Source: Candidatus Aminicenantes bacterium UBA6072 (GTDB lineage: Bacteria; Acidobacteriota; Aminicenantia; UBA2199). From it: a stretch of 23,868 nucleotides of DNA. A model generated the notes under the pieces. The model searched no databases. It had not been told where the DNA came from and saw only the letters and a program-made list of their open reading frames with translations. The stretch covers positions 1 through 23,868 of the forward strand of contig DIXU01000002.1 in NCBI GenBank assembly GCA_002436105.1, written 5' to 3'. The translations under genes and the position numbers were made by a program. Shown in pieces: positions 6,796 through 15,482 of the stretch (positions within the stretch are counted from its first letter, which is position 1; every line of letters starts with the position of its first letter).

Positions 6796-8366
6796 ACCAC
6801 CACCTCGGTTCCCTTGTTCTTTTCCGACTGGATTTCCATGGCGAAGCCGTGCTCGTCGACGATGCGCTTGACGATGTTCATGCCCAGGCCGATGCCGAAG
6901 GCGAACTTGGAGTAGAAGGGGATGAAGATCTTCTCCAGCTCGGCGCGGTCCATGCCCACCCCGAAGTCGCGGATGGCCAGGCAGGGCGCCCCCCCCTTCC
7001 GGAAGATGGCGATCTCGATGCCGCCCTTCTCCTTCTGTGCCTTGACGGCGTTGTTCAGCAGGTTCCACAGCAGCTGCTTGATCTTCTTGGCGTCGGCGCA
7101 GATCATGTTCCCCGGGTCGTATTTCTTGATGAAGCGCACTTCCTTCAGGTTGCGCGCCAGCATGGCCGTGACCTCGTCCACCAGGCCGCCCAGGTCGATG
7201 TCAGACTTCTCCAGCGGCGACTGCCTGGAGAAGTTCAGGAACTCCTCGATGAAGGCCGAGAGGCGGTCCGACTCCTTGACGATGATGTCCATCAGGCTGC
7301 GCAGCTCGGGCTGCAGGGTCAGCTCGCGGCGCAGGAACTGCACCGATCCCGAGATCGACGCCAGCGGGTTGCGGATCTCGTGGGCGATGCCGGCGGCCAT
7401 CTCGCCGATCAGCGCCAGGTGCTCCTTCTCCTTCAGCTTGCTCTCGATCTCCTTGATGGCGCTCAGGTCGGTGATCAGGAAGACCAGCAGCCGCTCGAAG
7501 GACGAGACCTTCTCGATCGACGACAGGGTGATGCCCAGGGAATATCCGCGCAGGCTCTTCTCGAAATAGTAGGAATTGTTGGCTTCCCAGATGCGGCGCA
7601 CGGCGGGCAGGTCCTCGTGCGCCAGCAGCAGGTCGAAGAGGTTGGCGCCTGGCCTCAGGTTCAGGAACTGCGCCGCCTTGGGGTTGTAGGAGATCACGCG
7701 CCCCAGGGTGTCGGCGGTGACGAAGCCGTTCTCCATCTTCTCCATCACCGAGTTGTTCAGCAGGATGATGTCGCGCAGGCTCTCCTGCACGTCGCGCAGC
7801 TCCTCGCCGGTGCGGCGGATGCGCTCGAAATAGTAGGAGGCGACGAAGCTGACGCTGGAGAAGGCGATGAAGCCCATCAGCAGGTTGTAAATGAAGGTGC
7901 CCAGCGGCACCTCCCCCACCTCGAAGCCGGGATAATAGGGGATCAGCCCCAGGTAGAGCAGGTCGGCCAGGGCCCCGAAAGCGATGAACGAGACGGTGGC
8001 GATGACCAGCGTCTGGCGGCGCGAGAGAAAGATCGAGGCCACGATGATGGGCAGGATGTACAGGAAATAGAAGGGGCTGACGACGCCGCCGGAAAGGTAG
8101 ACCAGCAGCGTGACCAGCAGGATGTCAAAGGCCAGCTCGATGGTGATCAGCGTCCGCTTGCGGAGCAGCCGCGCCAGGGGGAAGAACAGGATGCTGACGA
8201 CGACGGCCGCCAGCAGGGCGGCCAGGATGGCCAGCAGCGACAACGGCGCCTGGAAGAACAGCAGGATGATGCCCGTGACCAGGGCCAGGGCCGAGAGGAT
8301 GGCGATGCGGATGGAATGGAGCAGTACCAGCCGTTTGTGCAGCTTGCGCTCTTCGACGGCGATCAA
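6777..8366 (-). CDS. pilS: Sensor histidine kinase PilS
   Basis: This 529-residue membrane kinase has about six transmembrane helices in residues 15-180 in pairs, as in PilS. A short coiled segment and a PAS-like domain (about 200-300) follow. Next come the HisKA domain with phospho-acceptor H329 in AHEIRNPLASISGS and a HATPase domain with N-box NLLNNAVKA (around 435-443), G1 DFGVGM (467-472) and G2 GIGLGMNIV (491-499). The start is taken as TTG 8366, 10 nt after the pilC stop; MIAVEERKLHKR fits a cytoplasmic N-terminus. It would sense a membrane signal, in known systems the pilin pool, and phosphorylate PilR. It overlaps pilR by 19 bp. Confidence 0.92.
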
Positions 8367-8376
8367 CTTGTCCGGC

Positions 8377-9585
8377 TCAGCCTACCTTGCCAATGATGTC
8401 GAAGAGCGGCAGGTACATGGCCACGACAACGCCGCCGACGAGTCCGCCCAGGATCAGGATCATCAGCGGCTCCATCAGCGACACGATCGCCGAGACGGCC
8501 TGGTCGACCTCCTCGTCGTAGAAGTCGGCCACCTTGCCCAGCATGGTCGAAAGCGAGCCGGTCTGCTCGCCGACGGCGACCATCTGCGTGACCATGTAGG
8601 GGAAGCGCTTGGTATCCTCCCATGACTCCCACAGCGGCTTGCCTTCCTGGACCGAGGCGCGGCTCTTGAGCACGGCGTCCTCGATGATGGAGTTGCTGGC
8701 GGTCTTGGCGGTGATGGTCATGCTCTCGATGATCTCGACGCCCGAGGTGAGCAGCGTGGCCAGGGTGCGCGTCACGCGGGCGACGGCCACCTTGGTCAGC
8801 AGGTCGCCGAACACCCAGATCTTCAGCTTGATGTTGTCGATGACGCGCCGGCCCTTGAAGGTGTTGTAGTAGGCGCGGAAGGCGAAGATGACGGCGACGA
8901 GGATAACGATCATCAGGAAGAAATTCGAGATCATGAAGTTGCTGGCCCCGACCACGATCTGGGTGGCCAAGGGCAGCTCGGCGCCCATCTGCGAGAACAT
9001 GTCGGTGAACACGGGGACGACCTTCCACAGCAGGACGGCGGTCAGGACCAGGGCGATGATCAGCACGCCGATGGGATAGGCCAGGGCCGACTTCACCTTG
9101 CCCACCAGCTTGTTCATGTTCTCCACGTACTGCGACAGGCGCAGCAGGATGGTGTCCAGGTTGCCCGAGGCCTCGCCGGCCTGGATCATGCTGGTGTACA
9201 GCTCGTTGAAGACCTTGGGGTGCTTCTTCATGGCGTTGGAGAGGTTGGTGCCCGCCTCCACGTCCTTGCGCACCTCGGTGAGCACGCCCTGGAAGAACTT
9301 GTCCTTCTGCTGGTTGGCCAGGATGCCGATGGCCTGGGTGATGGGCAGCCCGGCGTTGAACATGACGGAGAGCTGGCGGTTGAACACGGCGATGGTCTTG
9401 AGCGACACGCCGCGGTTCTTGCCGACGAAGGGGATGTTGAGCTTGAACTTCTTGCGCTCGATGCTCAGCACCTGGATCTGCTCCTTCTCCAGGGCGGTGA
9501 CGATCTCGTTGGCGTTGCGGCCGCTGCGCTCGCCTTCGACGATGCTGCCGACCCTGTTTTTTCCCCGGTATTTGAATATGGCCAT
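8377..9585 (-). CDS. pilC: Type IV pilus inner-membrane platform protein PilC
   Basis: This 402-residue protein has two repeats of the T2SSF (GspF/PilC) domain, about residues 65-190 and 270-395, each ending in hydrophobic helices. Characteristic segments are FNRQLSVMFNAGLPITQAI in the first repeat and RVTRTLATLLTSGVEIIESM in the second. The last helix reads LMILILGGLVGGVVVAMYLPLFD. PilC anchors the assembly and retraction ATPases PilB and PilT beneath the pilus. ATG 9585 is preceded by an AAGGGGGA Shine-Dalgarno. Length is as expected for the family (about 400). The gene follows pilT by 13 bp and precedes pilS by 10 bp in one operon. Confidence 0.95.
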   Translation of the reverse strand: MAIFKYRGKNRVGSIVEGERSGRNANEIVTALEKEQIQVLSIERKKFKLNIPFVGKNRGVSLKTIAVFNRQLSVMFNAGLPITQAIGILANQQKDKFFQGVLTEVRKDVEAGTNLSNAMKKHPKVFNELYTSMIQAGEASGNLDTILLRLSQYVENMNKLVGKVKSALAYPIGVLIIALVLTAVLLWKVVPVFTDMFSQMGAELPLATQIVVGASNFMISNFFLMIVILVAVIFAFRAYYNTFKGRRVIDNIKLKIWVFGDLLTKVAVARVTRTLATLLTSGVEIIESMTITAKTASNSIIEDAVLKSRASVQEGKPLWESWEDTKRFPYMVTQMVAVGEQTGSLSTMLGKVADFYDEEVDQAVSAIVSLMEPLMILILGGLVGGVVVAMYLPLFDIIGKVG

Positions 9586-9598
9586 GTGTCCCCCTTAT

Positions 9599-10732
9599 TT
9601 AATGCGCCTTGCCGGCGCTCGCGGCCTGGGCGTGGGCTGTCTTGAACTGGCTGCTGAGCGCGGTGGGGCCGCGGTTGATCAGCTCCTGCAGCTCCTCCTG
9701 GTTGTGCGAGACGCTCATGGCCAGTTCCAGAGAGATGTCGCGCTTGAAGTACAGGTTGGCCAGCGACTGGTTGAACGTGATCATGCCGAACTTCTCCTGG
9801 CCCATCTGCATGGAGGAATAGATCTGGTGGATCTTGTTGTCGCGGATCAGGTGGCGGATGGCCGGGTTGGGGATGAGGATCTCCACCGCCAGGCAGCGGC
9901 CGCGGCCGTCGGCCTTGGGCAGCAGCGCCTGGGTGACGATGCCCTCCAGGTTCATCGACAGCTGGGTGCGCACCTGGTCCTGCTGGTGCGGCGGGAAGAC
10001 GTCGATGATGCGGTTGATGGTCTGGGCCGCCGAGTTGGTGTGCAGGGTGGCGAAGGTGAGGTGGCCGGTCTCGGCGATGGTGATGGCCGCCTGGATGGTC
10101 TCCAGGTCGCGCATTTCGCCGATCAGCACCACGTCGGGGTCCTCGCGCAGCACCGAGCGCAGCGCCATCGGGAAGCTCTTGGTGTCGGCGTGCAGCTCGC
10201 GCTGGTTGACCATGGCCTTGCGGTGGGAATGCAGGTACTCGATGGGGTCCTCGATGGTGATGATGTGGACCGGCTGCTCCTTGTTGACCTTGTCGAGCAT
10301 CGAGGCCAGGGTGGTGGTCTTGCCCGAGCCGGTGGGCCCGGTGACCAGGATCAGGCCGCGCGCCTTGTTGGTCATGGTGGGGACGATGGCCGGCAGGCCC
10401 AGCTTCTCGAACGACCAGATCTCGTAGGGGATGCGGCGGAAGGCGCCGGCGACGGCGCCGCGCTGCATGAAGACGTTGGCGCGGAAGCGGGCCAGGCCCT
10501 TGATGCCGAAGGAGAAGTCGAGCTCCCAGTTCTCCTCGAACTTGTACTTCTGGTTGTCGTTGAGGATGCTGTAGATCATCTGCTTGGTCTCGGCCGGGGA
10601 AAGCGACGGGTGCTCGATCCTCTTGAGCAGCCCGTGGACGCGGATCAGCGGCGGCGAGTTGGTGGTGATATGCAGGTCGGTCCCCCCCTCGTCGACCATG
10701 ATCTTCAGCAGTTGCGGCAGCGGCAGGGCCAT
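9599..10732 (-). CDS. pilT: Pilus retraction ATPase PilT
   Basis: This 377-residue secretion-type ATPase powers pilus retraction. Residues 1-110 are the N-terminal PAS-like domain with ASP-box features (GTDLHIT). Walker A is GPTGSGKT (132-139), the Asp box includes TIEDPIEY, Walker B is VVLIGEMRD and the His box is TGHLTFATLHT. PilT-specific features are the AIRHLIRDNKIHQIY segment and QMGQEKFGM. The C-terminus extends about 20-25 residues past the usual PilT end with an Ala-rich tail. ATG 10732 follows AAGGAG at good spacing. It lies between pilB and pilC, a common arrangement. A role in twitching motility or surface sensing is expected. Confidence 0.96.
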   Translation of the reverse strand: MALPLPQLLKIMVDEGGTDLHITTNSPPLIRVHGLLKRIEHPSLSPAETKQMIYSILNDNQKYKFEENWELDFSFGIKGLARFRANVFMQRGAVAGAFRRIPYEIWSFEKLGLPAIVPTMTNKARGLILVTGPTGSGKTTTLASMLDKVNKEQPVHIITIEDPIEYLHSHRKAMVNQRELHADTKSFPMALRSVLREDPDVVLIGEMRDLETIQAAITIAETGHLTFATLHTNSAAQTINRIIDVFPPHQQDQVRTQLSMNLEGIVTQALLPKADGRGRCLAVEILIPNPAIRHLIRDNKIHQIYSSMQMGQEKFGMITFNQSLANLYFKRDISLELAMSVSHNQEELQELINRGPTALSSQFKTAHAQAASAGKAH

Positions 10733-10742
10733 GTCTCTCTCC

Positions 10743-12458
10743 TTACATCTTCGAGGTCTCTCTCAGCACTTCCTCGATGGAAGTGATCCCCATCTTGATC
10801 TTCTCCAGGCCGCTCTGGCGCAGGGTGAGCATCCCCTTCTCCTTGGCCTTCTGGCGCAGCTCGGAAGTGGAGGCGCCGATCATGACCATCTCGCGGATCT
10901 CCTCGTCGAGCTCCATGACCTCGAAGAGGCCGACGCGGCCCTTGTAGCCGGTGTTGTTGCACTTGTCGCAGCCCTTGGGCTCGAAGATCTGCACGGCCTT
11001 GGCCTCCTCGGGGGTGAAGCCGATCTCGATCAGGGTCTGGGCCGGGATCTTGGCCAGGGCCTTGCATTGGGTGCACAGGCGGCGGATCAGGCGCTGGGCC
11101 TGGACCAGGCGCAGCGAGGTGGCCACCAGGAAGGGCTCGATGCCCATGTTGATCAGGCGGGCGACGGTCGAGGGCGCATCGTTGGTGTGCAGCGTCGACA
11201 GCACCAGGTGGCCGGTCAGGGCGGCCTTGATGGCGATGTCGGCGGTTTCGAAGTCGCGGATCTCCCCCACCAGGATGATGTTGGGGTCCTGGCGCATGAA
11301 GGTGCGCAGGGCGGCCGGGAAGGTCAGGCCGATCTGCTCCTTGATGTTGACCTGGTTGAGGCCGAAAATATTGAACTCCACGGGGTTTTCCGCGGTCAGG
11401 ATGTTCACTTCGTCGTCGTTCAGCTTGGAAACGGCCGAGTACAGCGTGTTGGTCTTGCCCGAGCCGGTGGGGCCGGTGACCAGGATGATGCCCCAGGGCT
11501 CCTTGATGTTGCGCTCGAACTTCTGCAGCGAGGAGGGCTCGAAGCCCAGCTGGGTCAGGTCGAGACGCAGCTGGTCCTTGTCCAGGATGCGGATGACGAC
11601 CTTCTCGCCGTGGATGGTGGGCAGCGAGGAGACGCGCATGTCGACGACCTTCTTGGTCGTGCCGGTATCGATCTTGGTCTTGATGCGGCCGTCCTGGGGC
11701 AGGCGCTTTTCGGCGATGTCCATGCCGGAGATGATCTTCAGCCGGGCCGTGACCTTGCTCTTGAGGTTCATGGGCGGCTTCATGTACTCGTGCAGCACGC
11801 CGTCGATGCGCAGGCGCACGCGGAACTCCTTTTCATAGGGCTCGAAGTGCAGGTCGGAGGCGCCCTTGAGGATGGCGTCGTTGAAGATGAGGTTGACCAG
11901 CTTGATGGCCGGGGCATCCTCGTCGAAGTCGCCGTCGGAGGAGAGGTCCTCCTCCTGGATATCCATGACCTCGACGCTGGAGTCCTCGCTCAGCTCGATC
12001 TCGTCGAGGAACTTCTGGGCCTCGATGCCGGTGGAGGAGCCGTAGTACTTGTCGATGGCCTCCAGGATCGACGACTCGGGGGCGATGACCGCCTGGATGC
12101 GCAGGTTGGTCGAGAAGCGGATCTCCTCCTGCACGAAGAGGTTGGAGGGGTCGGCCATGGCCAGGGTGAGGTTGGAGCCGATGCGGTGGATGGGGATGAC
12201 CACGTGCTTGCGGGCGATGTCGGGCTTGATCAGCTCGATCACCTTGTCGTCGATCTCGAACTTGGACAGGTTGATCGAGGGGTAGCCGAACTGCTTGCTC
12301 AGGACCTGGGCGATATCCTCCTCGGTGACGTGGCCCAGGCGGATCAGCACGCTGCCCAGCTTTCCCGGCTCCTTTTTCTGGACTTCCAGGGCATGCTGGA
12401 GCTTCTCTTCCGTGATCTTCCTTTCCTTAAGTAGAAAATCTCCTAGTCGCATAGCCAT
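10743..12458 (-). CDS. pilB: Pilus assembly ATPase PilB
   Basis: This 571-residue GspE/PilB-family ATPase drives pilus extension. An N-terminal MshEN/T2SSE_N-type domain (RLGDFLLKERKITEEKL onward, about 1-145) precedes an acidic linker (about 150-182). The motor domain carries Walker A GPTGSGKT (329-336), Asp box TAENPVEF, Walker B IILVGEIRD and His box GHLVLSTLHTND. The tetracysteine zinc site is formed by CTQC and, further on, CDKC. Compared with the usual Asp box TIEDPVEY this one reads TAENPVEF, a Glu-Asp to Glu-Asn change. It opens the operon pilB-T-C-S-R. ATG 12458 is preferred over the in-frame ATG at 12452 because the -10 box ends 7 nt before it. Confidence 0.95.
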   Translation of the reverse strand: MAMRLGDFLLKERKITEEKLQHALEVQKKEPGKLGSVLIRLGHVTEEDIAQVLSKQFGYPSINLSKFEIDDKVIELIKPDIARKHVVIPIHRIGSNLTLAMADPSNLFVQEEIRFSTNLRIQAVIAPESSILEAIDKYYGSSTGIEAQKFLDEIELSEDSSVEVMDIQEEDLSSDGDFDEDAPAIKLVNLIFNDAILKGASDLHFEPYEKEFRVRLRIDGVLHEYMKPPMNLKSKVTARLKIISGMDIAEKRLPQDGRIKTKIDTGTTKKVVDMRVSSLPTIHGEKVVIRILDKDQLRLDLTQLGFEPSSLQKFERNIKEPWGIILVTGPTGSGKTNTLYSAVSKLNDDEVNILTAENPVEFNIFGLNQVNIKEQIGLTFPAALRTFMRQDPNIILVGEIRDFETADIAIKAALTGHLVLSTLHTNDAPSTVARLINMGIEPFLVATSLRLVQAQRLIRRLCTQCKALAKIPAQTLIEIGFTPEEAKAVQIFEPKGCDKCNNTGYKGRVGLFEVMELDEEIREMVMIGASTSELRQKAKEKGMLTLRQSGLEKIKMGITSIEEVLRETSKM

Positions 12459-12465
12459 TGGCTAT

Positions 12466-12494
12466 ATTGTAGAGGATGAAAAACGAATTGTCAA
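12466..12494 (-). promoter_or_regulatory. Promoter of the pil operon, leaderless geometry
   Basis: On the minus strand TTGACA (12489-12494) is followed by exactly 17 bp and TACAAT (12466-12471), then 7 nt and ATG 12458. The -35 is a perfect consensus and begins only 5 bp past the stop of the upstream barrel-like gene. No Shine-Dalgarno is present, so the transcript should start at or beside the ATG. Confidence 0.75.
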
Positions 12495-12499
12495 TTTTT

Positions 12500-13675
12500 T
12501 CATCGCAAGGCGTAGAATCCCGAGACCCCGAGGTTCTTCACCCGCCCCCGCGAATCGAGGGCCAGGGCGAGGTCGATCAGGAACTTCCCCAGGTTGAAGC
12601 CGCAGCCGATGCCGTAGAGGGCATTGGCCTCGCGGCCCACGAAATACTTGGCGGCCAAATCGCTCCACAGCCCGGCGCGCAGGAACAGCTTGTTGTGGAA
12701 AAGCCCCTTCTCCACCCCGAGCGAGAACAGCTGCGCCTCCTCGCCGCCCTGGTACAGCTCGCCCTTGGCCAGGTCGACGTCCAGGAAGAACGCCAGCTGG
12801 GGGTCGGGACGGAAGGCCAGGCCGGCCACCAGGCGCCGGGCCAGGCGCAGCTCGCCGGCGGCGGTGGCGATGACCGGGTCGGTGGCGTTCTTCAGCGCCA
12901 GGCCGGCCTTCAGGTGCTGGCCGAGATCGATGCCCGCCCCCAGGTCCAGATTGAACCTGGTGAAGCCCTCATCGGCCCCCGACCAGGCGGCTTCCAGGAG
13001 GTCGTCGGCGCCGGCCGCGGGGGTGAACGGTTCGCCGCCGAGGCCGGCGTCGAACACGCTGGACTTGCCCTTGAGGTAATGGAAGGTGGCGCCGACGTAC
13101 GTCCCCTGCGAGACGGGGAAGCCGATGGCCAGCGAGTAGTCGGTGTAGTGCAGCCCGGTGAAGCGCACGCGCAGGGCGGCGATGTCGGCGTCGCTGACCA
13201 TGGAGGCGGGCTGGTCGAGGGCGGCGCTGGCTGCGTTCGCCAGCGGGCGGACGACGGCCGCGTCCACGGTGGCGATGGCGACCGCGTAGCCCTTGCCGGC
13301 GTACCCCGGACCGCGCATGCGGAAGCCGCTGATGGCGGTATCGGCGGAAAAGGCCTCCTTCAGCGCCCGCAGCGCCGCCTCGCGGCCTGCCGCGTCCAGG
13401 GCCTGGAAATGCTCCAGGTCATAGGCCCGGGCAGCGGCGAGGTTCCGGCCGATGTCGCGAAAATCCAGGTCGCTGCTGCCGTACTGGTAGCCGCCCAGCG
13501 GCATGGCCAGAGAAGCCAGCAGCGAGGGATTGAGCTGCAGGGAATTGAAGTCATAGTTGTACGCCAGGGAAGCGTAGCCGAGAGCCAGGGAACGGGCGCC
13601 GTAAAAGAAAGGGAAGAAGGAGAGGAGGGGCATGGCCAGGGCGAGAAAAGCGGCCAGCAGCAGCGATCTTTTCAT
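12500..13675 (-). CDS. Putative outer-membrane beta-barrel protein (PorV/TraF-like)
   Basis: This 391-residue protein begins with a signal-peptide-like segment (MKRSLLLAAFLALAMPLLSFF) and then GARSLALGYASLAYNYDFNSLQLNPSLLA. That arrangement resembles proteins of the FadL/PorV superfamily and the TraF-like (PF13729-type) group, in which a Y-x-x-x-x-x-x-x-N-P-x-L-L motif follows the signal. Alternating strands such as FTGLHYTDYSLAIGFPV and GTYVGATFHYLKGK suggest a barrel; the C-terminus ends in a hydrophobic strand finishing FYALR. The function is unknown; it may be an envelope channel or assembly factor. MKRSLL at 13675 is chosen over an in-frame Met at 13702 because a promoter occupies that stretch. 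The gene lies just upstream of pilB but has its own promoter. Confidence 0.72.
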   Translation of the reverse strand: MKRSLLLAAFLALAMPLLSFFPFFYGARSLALGYASLAYNYDFNSLQLNPSLLASLAMPLGGYQYGSSDLDFRDIGRNLAAARAYDLEHFQALDAAGREAALRALKEAFSADTAISGFRMRGPGYAGKGYAVAIATVDAAVVRPLANAASAALDQPASMVSDADIAALRVRFTGLHYTDYSLAIGFPVSQGTYVGATFHYLKGKSSVFDAGLGGEPFTPAAGADDLLEAAWSGADEGFTRFNLDLGAGIDLGQHLKAGLALKNATDPVIATAAGELRLARRLVAGLAFRPDPQLAFFLDVDLAKGELYQGGEEAQLFSLGVEKGLFHNKLFLRAGLWSDLAAKYFVGREANALYGIGCGFNLGKFLIDLALALDSRGRVKNLGVSGFYALR

Positions 13676-13684
13676 TTGTTCACC

Positions 13685-13712
13685 ACTATAGCGAAATAAC
13701 AAAAATTGTCAA
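13685..13712 (-). promoter_or_regulatory. Promoter of the barrel-like gene
   Basis: Minus-strand TTGACA (13707-13712), 16 bp, TATAGT (13685-13690), then 9 nt to ATG 13675. A second TTGACA starts 7 bp further upstream. The expected start point leaves a leader of only 2-3 nt. Confidence 0.65.
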
Positions 13713-13739
13713 CTGTCAAGCGCTGAAATGGCGGCGGCG

Positions 13740-13756
13740 ATCGGGAAAATCCCGAT
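13740..13756. promoter_or_regulatory. 7-bp perfect hairpin between divergent promoters
   Basis: ATCGGGA-AAA-TCCCGAT is a 7-bp perfect inverted repeat with a 3-nt loop. It lies between the minus-strand barrel promoter and the plus-strand tRNA promoter (its right edge is 7 bp from the TTGACA at 13764). It could be an operator shared by the divergent units, or simply a chance hairpin. It lacks a T-tract, so it is not a convincing terminator. Confidence 0.35.
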
Positions 13757-13763
13757 ATCGGTA

Positions 13764-13792
13764 TTGACAGGGGAACGCGATTTTGCTACTCT
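13764..13792 (+). promoter_or_regulatory. Promoter of the tRNA-transketolase-ftsEX unit
   Basis: TTGACA (13764-13769), a 17-bp spacer and TACTCT (13787-13792) lie 12 bp upstream of the mature tRNA 5' end. No other promoter-like sequence is apparent before the gene at 13904, so this is probably the shared start point. Confidence 0.6.
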
Positions 13793-13804
13793 TGCCTTTG
13801 GCAG

Positions 13805-13877
13805 GGGTCTATAGCTCAACGGCTAGAGCTACCGGCTCATAACCGGTTGGTTCCAGGTTCGAATCCTGGTAGGCCCA
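13805..13877 (+). tRNA. tRNA with CAT anticodon (Met elongator or Ile2)
   Basis: A full cloverleaf can be drawn. Acceptor stem: GGGTCTA with TAGGCCC (one G-T pair). D stem: GCTC/GAGC. Anticodon stem: ACCGG/CCGGT with loop CTCATAA (anticodon CAT at 13838-13840). T stem: CCAGG/CCTGG with loop TTCGAAT. The discriminator is A, and the CCA end is not encoded. The first acceptor pair is G-C with a normal D-loop, so it is not an initiator tRNA with a mismatched first pair. Elongator Met and lysidine-modified Ile2 both carry CAT and cannot be told apart here. Confidence 0.93.
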
Positions 13878-13903
13878 GTATCAGCGACCCATAAGGAGTT
13901 TTC

Positions 13904-14626
13904 TTGAAAGAAGGACTTGACATCTTATACGCGCTGCAGCAGAAGGACGACCAGCTCAAGGAGATCGAAGCCGTCATCAAGGATATCCCGGTCCGGATCA
14001 AGGAGCTGGAGGACGAGCGCGACTCCCGCTCCGACATGATCGAAAAGGCCAAGAAGAAGCTGCAGGACAACGGCGAGGAGCGGAAGAAGCTGGAGCGGGA
14101 GATCGTCGCCATCCGCGACAAGATCGCCAAGTACAAGGAACAGATGAAGAAGGTGACCACCAACAAGGAGTTCCAGGGCTTCAGCAACGAGATCAAGTTC
14201 GAGGAAGCGAATATCGTCGCCGTGGAGGAAAAGATCATCGAGAAGATGATCGATTCCGACGAGATCATGGGCGGCATCCGCGACGCCGAGATCGAGTTCA
14301 AGAAGATCGCCGACAGCTACAACCAGCAGATCAAGGACATGCTCAGCAACCTGGAGTACCACAAGAACAAGCTGGCCGAGGAGAACCGGAACAAGAAAGA
14401 GCTGCGGGCGCGGGTCGATCCCAAGCTGCTCAAGGCCTACGACAGCCTCTTCGTCAAGAAGGCCGGCAAGGTCGTCTCCTACGTGCACAGCGATTTCTGC
14501 GGCGTGTGCAACATCAAGATCCGCCCCCAGATCCTGAGCGAACTGATCCTTTCCGGCGACTTGATGATCTGCGAGAACTGCGGCCGCATCCTTTACAAGA
14601 AGATCGTCGACGACGCGGAAGCCTGA
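13904..14626 (+). CDS. Coiled-coil protein with C-terminal C4 zinc ribbon
   Basis: This 240-residue protein has a long charged coiled coil (about residues 10-165; KELEDERDSRSDMIEKAKKKL and similar). A small C-terminal zinc-ribbon follows with C199-x2-C202 (FCGVCNIKIRP) and C223-x2-C226 (CENCGRILY). This architecture matches the widespread zf-RING_7/DUF164 (CT398-like) family, proposed to bind nucleic acid or act in envelope-linked processes, with no firm function. The start is TTG 13904, supported by AAGGAG at 13893-13898 with 5-nt spacing. It begins 26 bp after the tRNA with no terminator between, so tRNA and mRNA are likely one primary transcript. The next gene follows after 28 bp. Confidence 0.88.
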   Translation: MKEGLDILYALQQKDDQLKEIEAVIKDIPVRIKELEDERDSRSDMIEKAKKKLQDNGEERKKLEREIVAIRDKIAKYKEQMKKVTTNKEFQGFSNEIKFEEANIVAVEEKIIEKMIDSDEIMGGIRDAEIEFKKIADSYNQQIKDMLSNLEYHKNKLAEENRNKKELRARVDPKLLKAYDSLFVKKAGKVVSYVHSDFCGVCNIKIRPQILSELILSGDLMICENCGRILYKKIVDDAEA

Positions 14627-14654
14627 TCCCGCTTTCCGCTCGAGGAGACCGCGC

Positions 14655-15482
14655 ATGAACGAGCGAGAACGGACCGAGCTGAACGAGACCGCCCGCCGCA
14701 TGCGCCGTCATATCATCCGCATGATCGGCCGCGCCGCGTCGGGCCATCCCGGCGGCTCGCTCTCGGCGGTGGAGATCCTGGCCAGCCTGTACTTCCGCGA
14801 GATGCGCCTCGATCCCGCCGACCCGGCGTTCCCTGACCGCGACCGCTTCGTCCTTTCGAAGGGGCACGCCGCCCCGGTGCTGTATGCCGCCCTGGCCGAA
14901 CGCGGCTTCTTCCCCGCCGGCGACCTGGATCGCCTGCGCCAGTGCGATTCCCGCCTGCAGGGCCACCCCCACCGCCTGGATACGCCCGGCGTGGAGGCCT
15001 CGACCGGCTCCCTGGGCCAGGGGCTGTCCATGGCCTGCGGCATGGCGCTGGGACTGCGCCTCTCCATGAGCGCGGCCCGGGTCTTCGCCCTGATCGGCGA
15101 CGGCGAATCCCAGGAGGGGCAGATCTGGGAGGCGGCCATGACGGCCGGCTTCCGCCAGCTCGACAACCTTTGCGTCTTCCTGGACTACAACGACCTGCAG
15201 ATCGACGGCCGGGTCAGCGCCATCAAGGACATCGCCCCGCTGCGCGACAAGTGGCAGGCCTTCCGCTGGCGGGTCGAGGAGATCGACGGCCACGACTTCG
15301 ACCAGATCGAATCCGCCCTGGCCGCCTTCGCCGGCGAGCGCCGGCGGCCGACCCTGGTCATCGCCCGCACCGTCAAGGGCAAGGGAGTGTCTTTCATGGA
15401 GGACAACGTCGCCTTCCACGGCCAGGCGCCCAACGCCCGGGAAACGGAGCAGGCATTGCAGGAGCTCGGCCATGGCGAATGA
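14655..15482 (+). CDS. Transketolase, N-terminal (thiamine diphosphate) subunit
   Basis: This 275-residue protein corresponds to the pyrophosphate-binding half of transketolase, which shuttles two-carbon units in the pentose phosphate pathway. Landmarks include GHPGGSLSAVEILASLYF (30-47), the SKGHAAPVLYAAL stretch with an active-site His, TGSLGQGLSMACGMA, and the thiamine-diphosphate/Mg motif GDGESQEGQIWEA (148-160) ending near DYNDLQ. The length fits the split-subunit form found in many bacteria and archaea. ATG 14655 has GAGGAG upstream. The stop overlaps the C-terminal subunit gene by 11 bp, so the two halves should be made in equal amounts. Confidence 0.94.
   Translation: MNERERTELNETARRMRRHIIRMIGRAASGHPGGSLSAVEILASLYFREMRLDPADPAFPDRDRFVLSKGHAAPVLYAALAERGFFPAGDLDRLRQCDSRLQGHPHRLDTPGVEASTGSLGQGLSMACGMALGLRLSMSAARVFALIGDGESQEGQIWEAAMTAGFRQLDNLCVFLDYNDLQIDGRVSAIKDIAPLRDKWQAFRWRVEEIDGHDFDQIESALAAFAGERRRPTLVIARTVKGKGVSFMEDNVAFHGQAPNARETEQALQELGHGE

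Noticed and set aside
6796..7068. N-terminal extension of PilR
   Set aside because: It is inside the pilS ATPase domain in another frame, Arg/His-rich, and the receiver domain begins right after 6795.
9098..12434. Two long plus-strand frames antisense to pilT and pilB
   Set aside because: Composition and lack of motifs show them to be shadows of the pilus ATPase genes, which are complete on the minus strand.
13740..13756. Rho-independent terminator
   Set aside because: The 7-bp hairpin has no T-run on either strand and lies between two divergent promoters, not at a gene end.
13837..14301. Minus-strand frame overlapping the tRNA and coiled-coil gene
   Set aside because: Ser/Ile/Phe-rich antisense of a coiled coil; it runs into the tRNA and has no supporting start signal.
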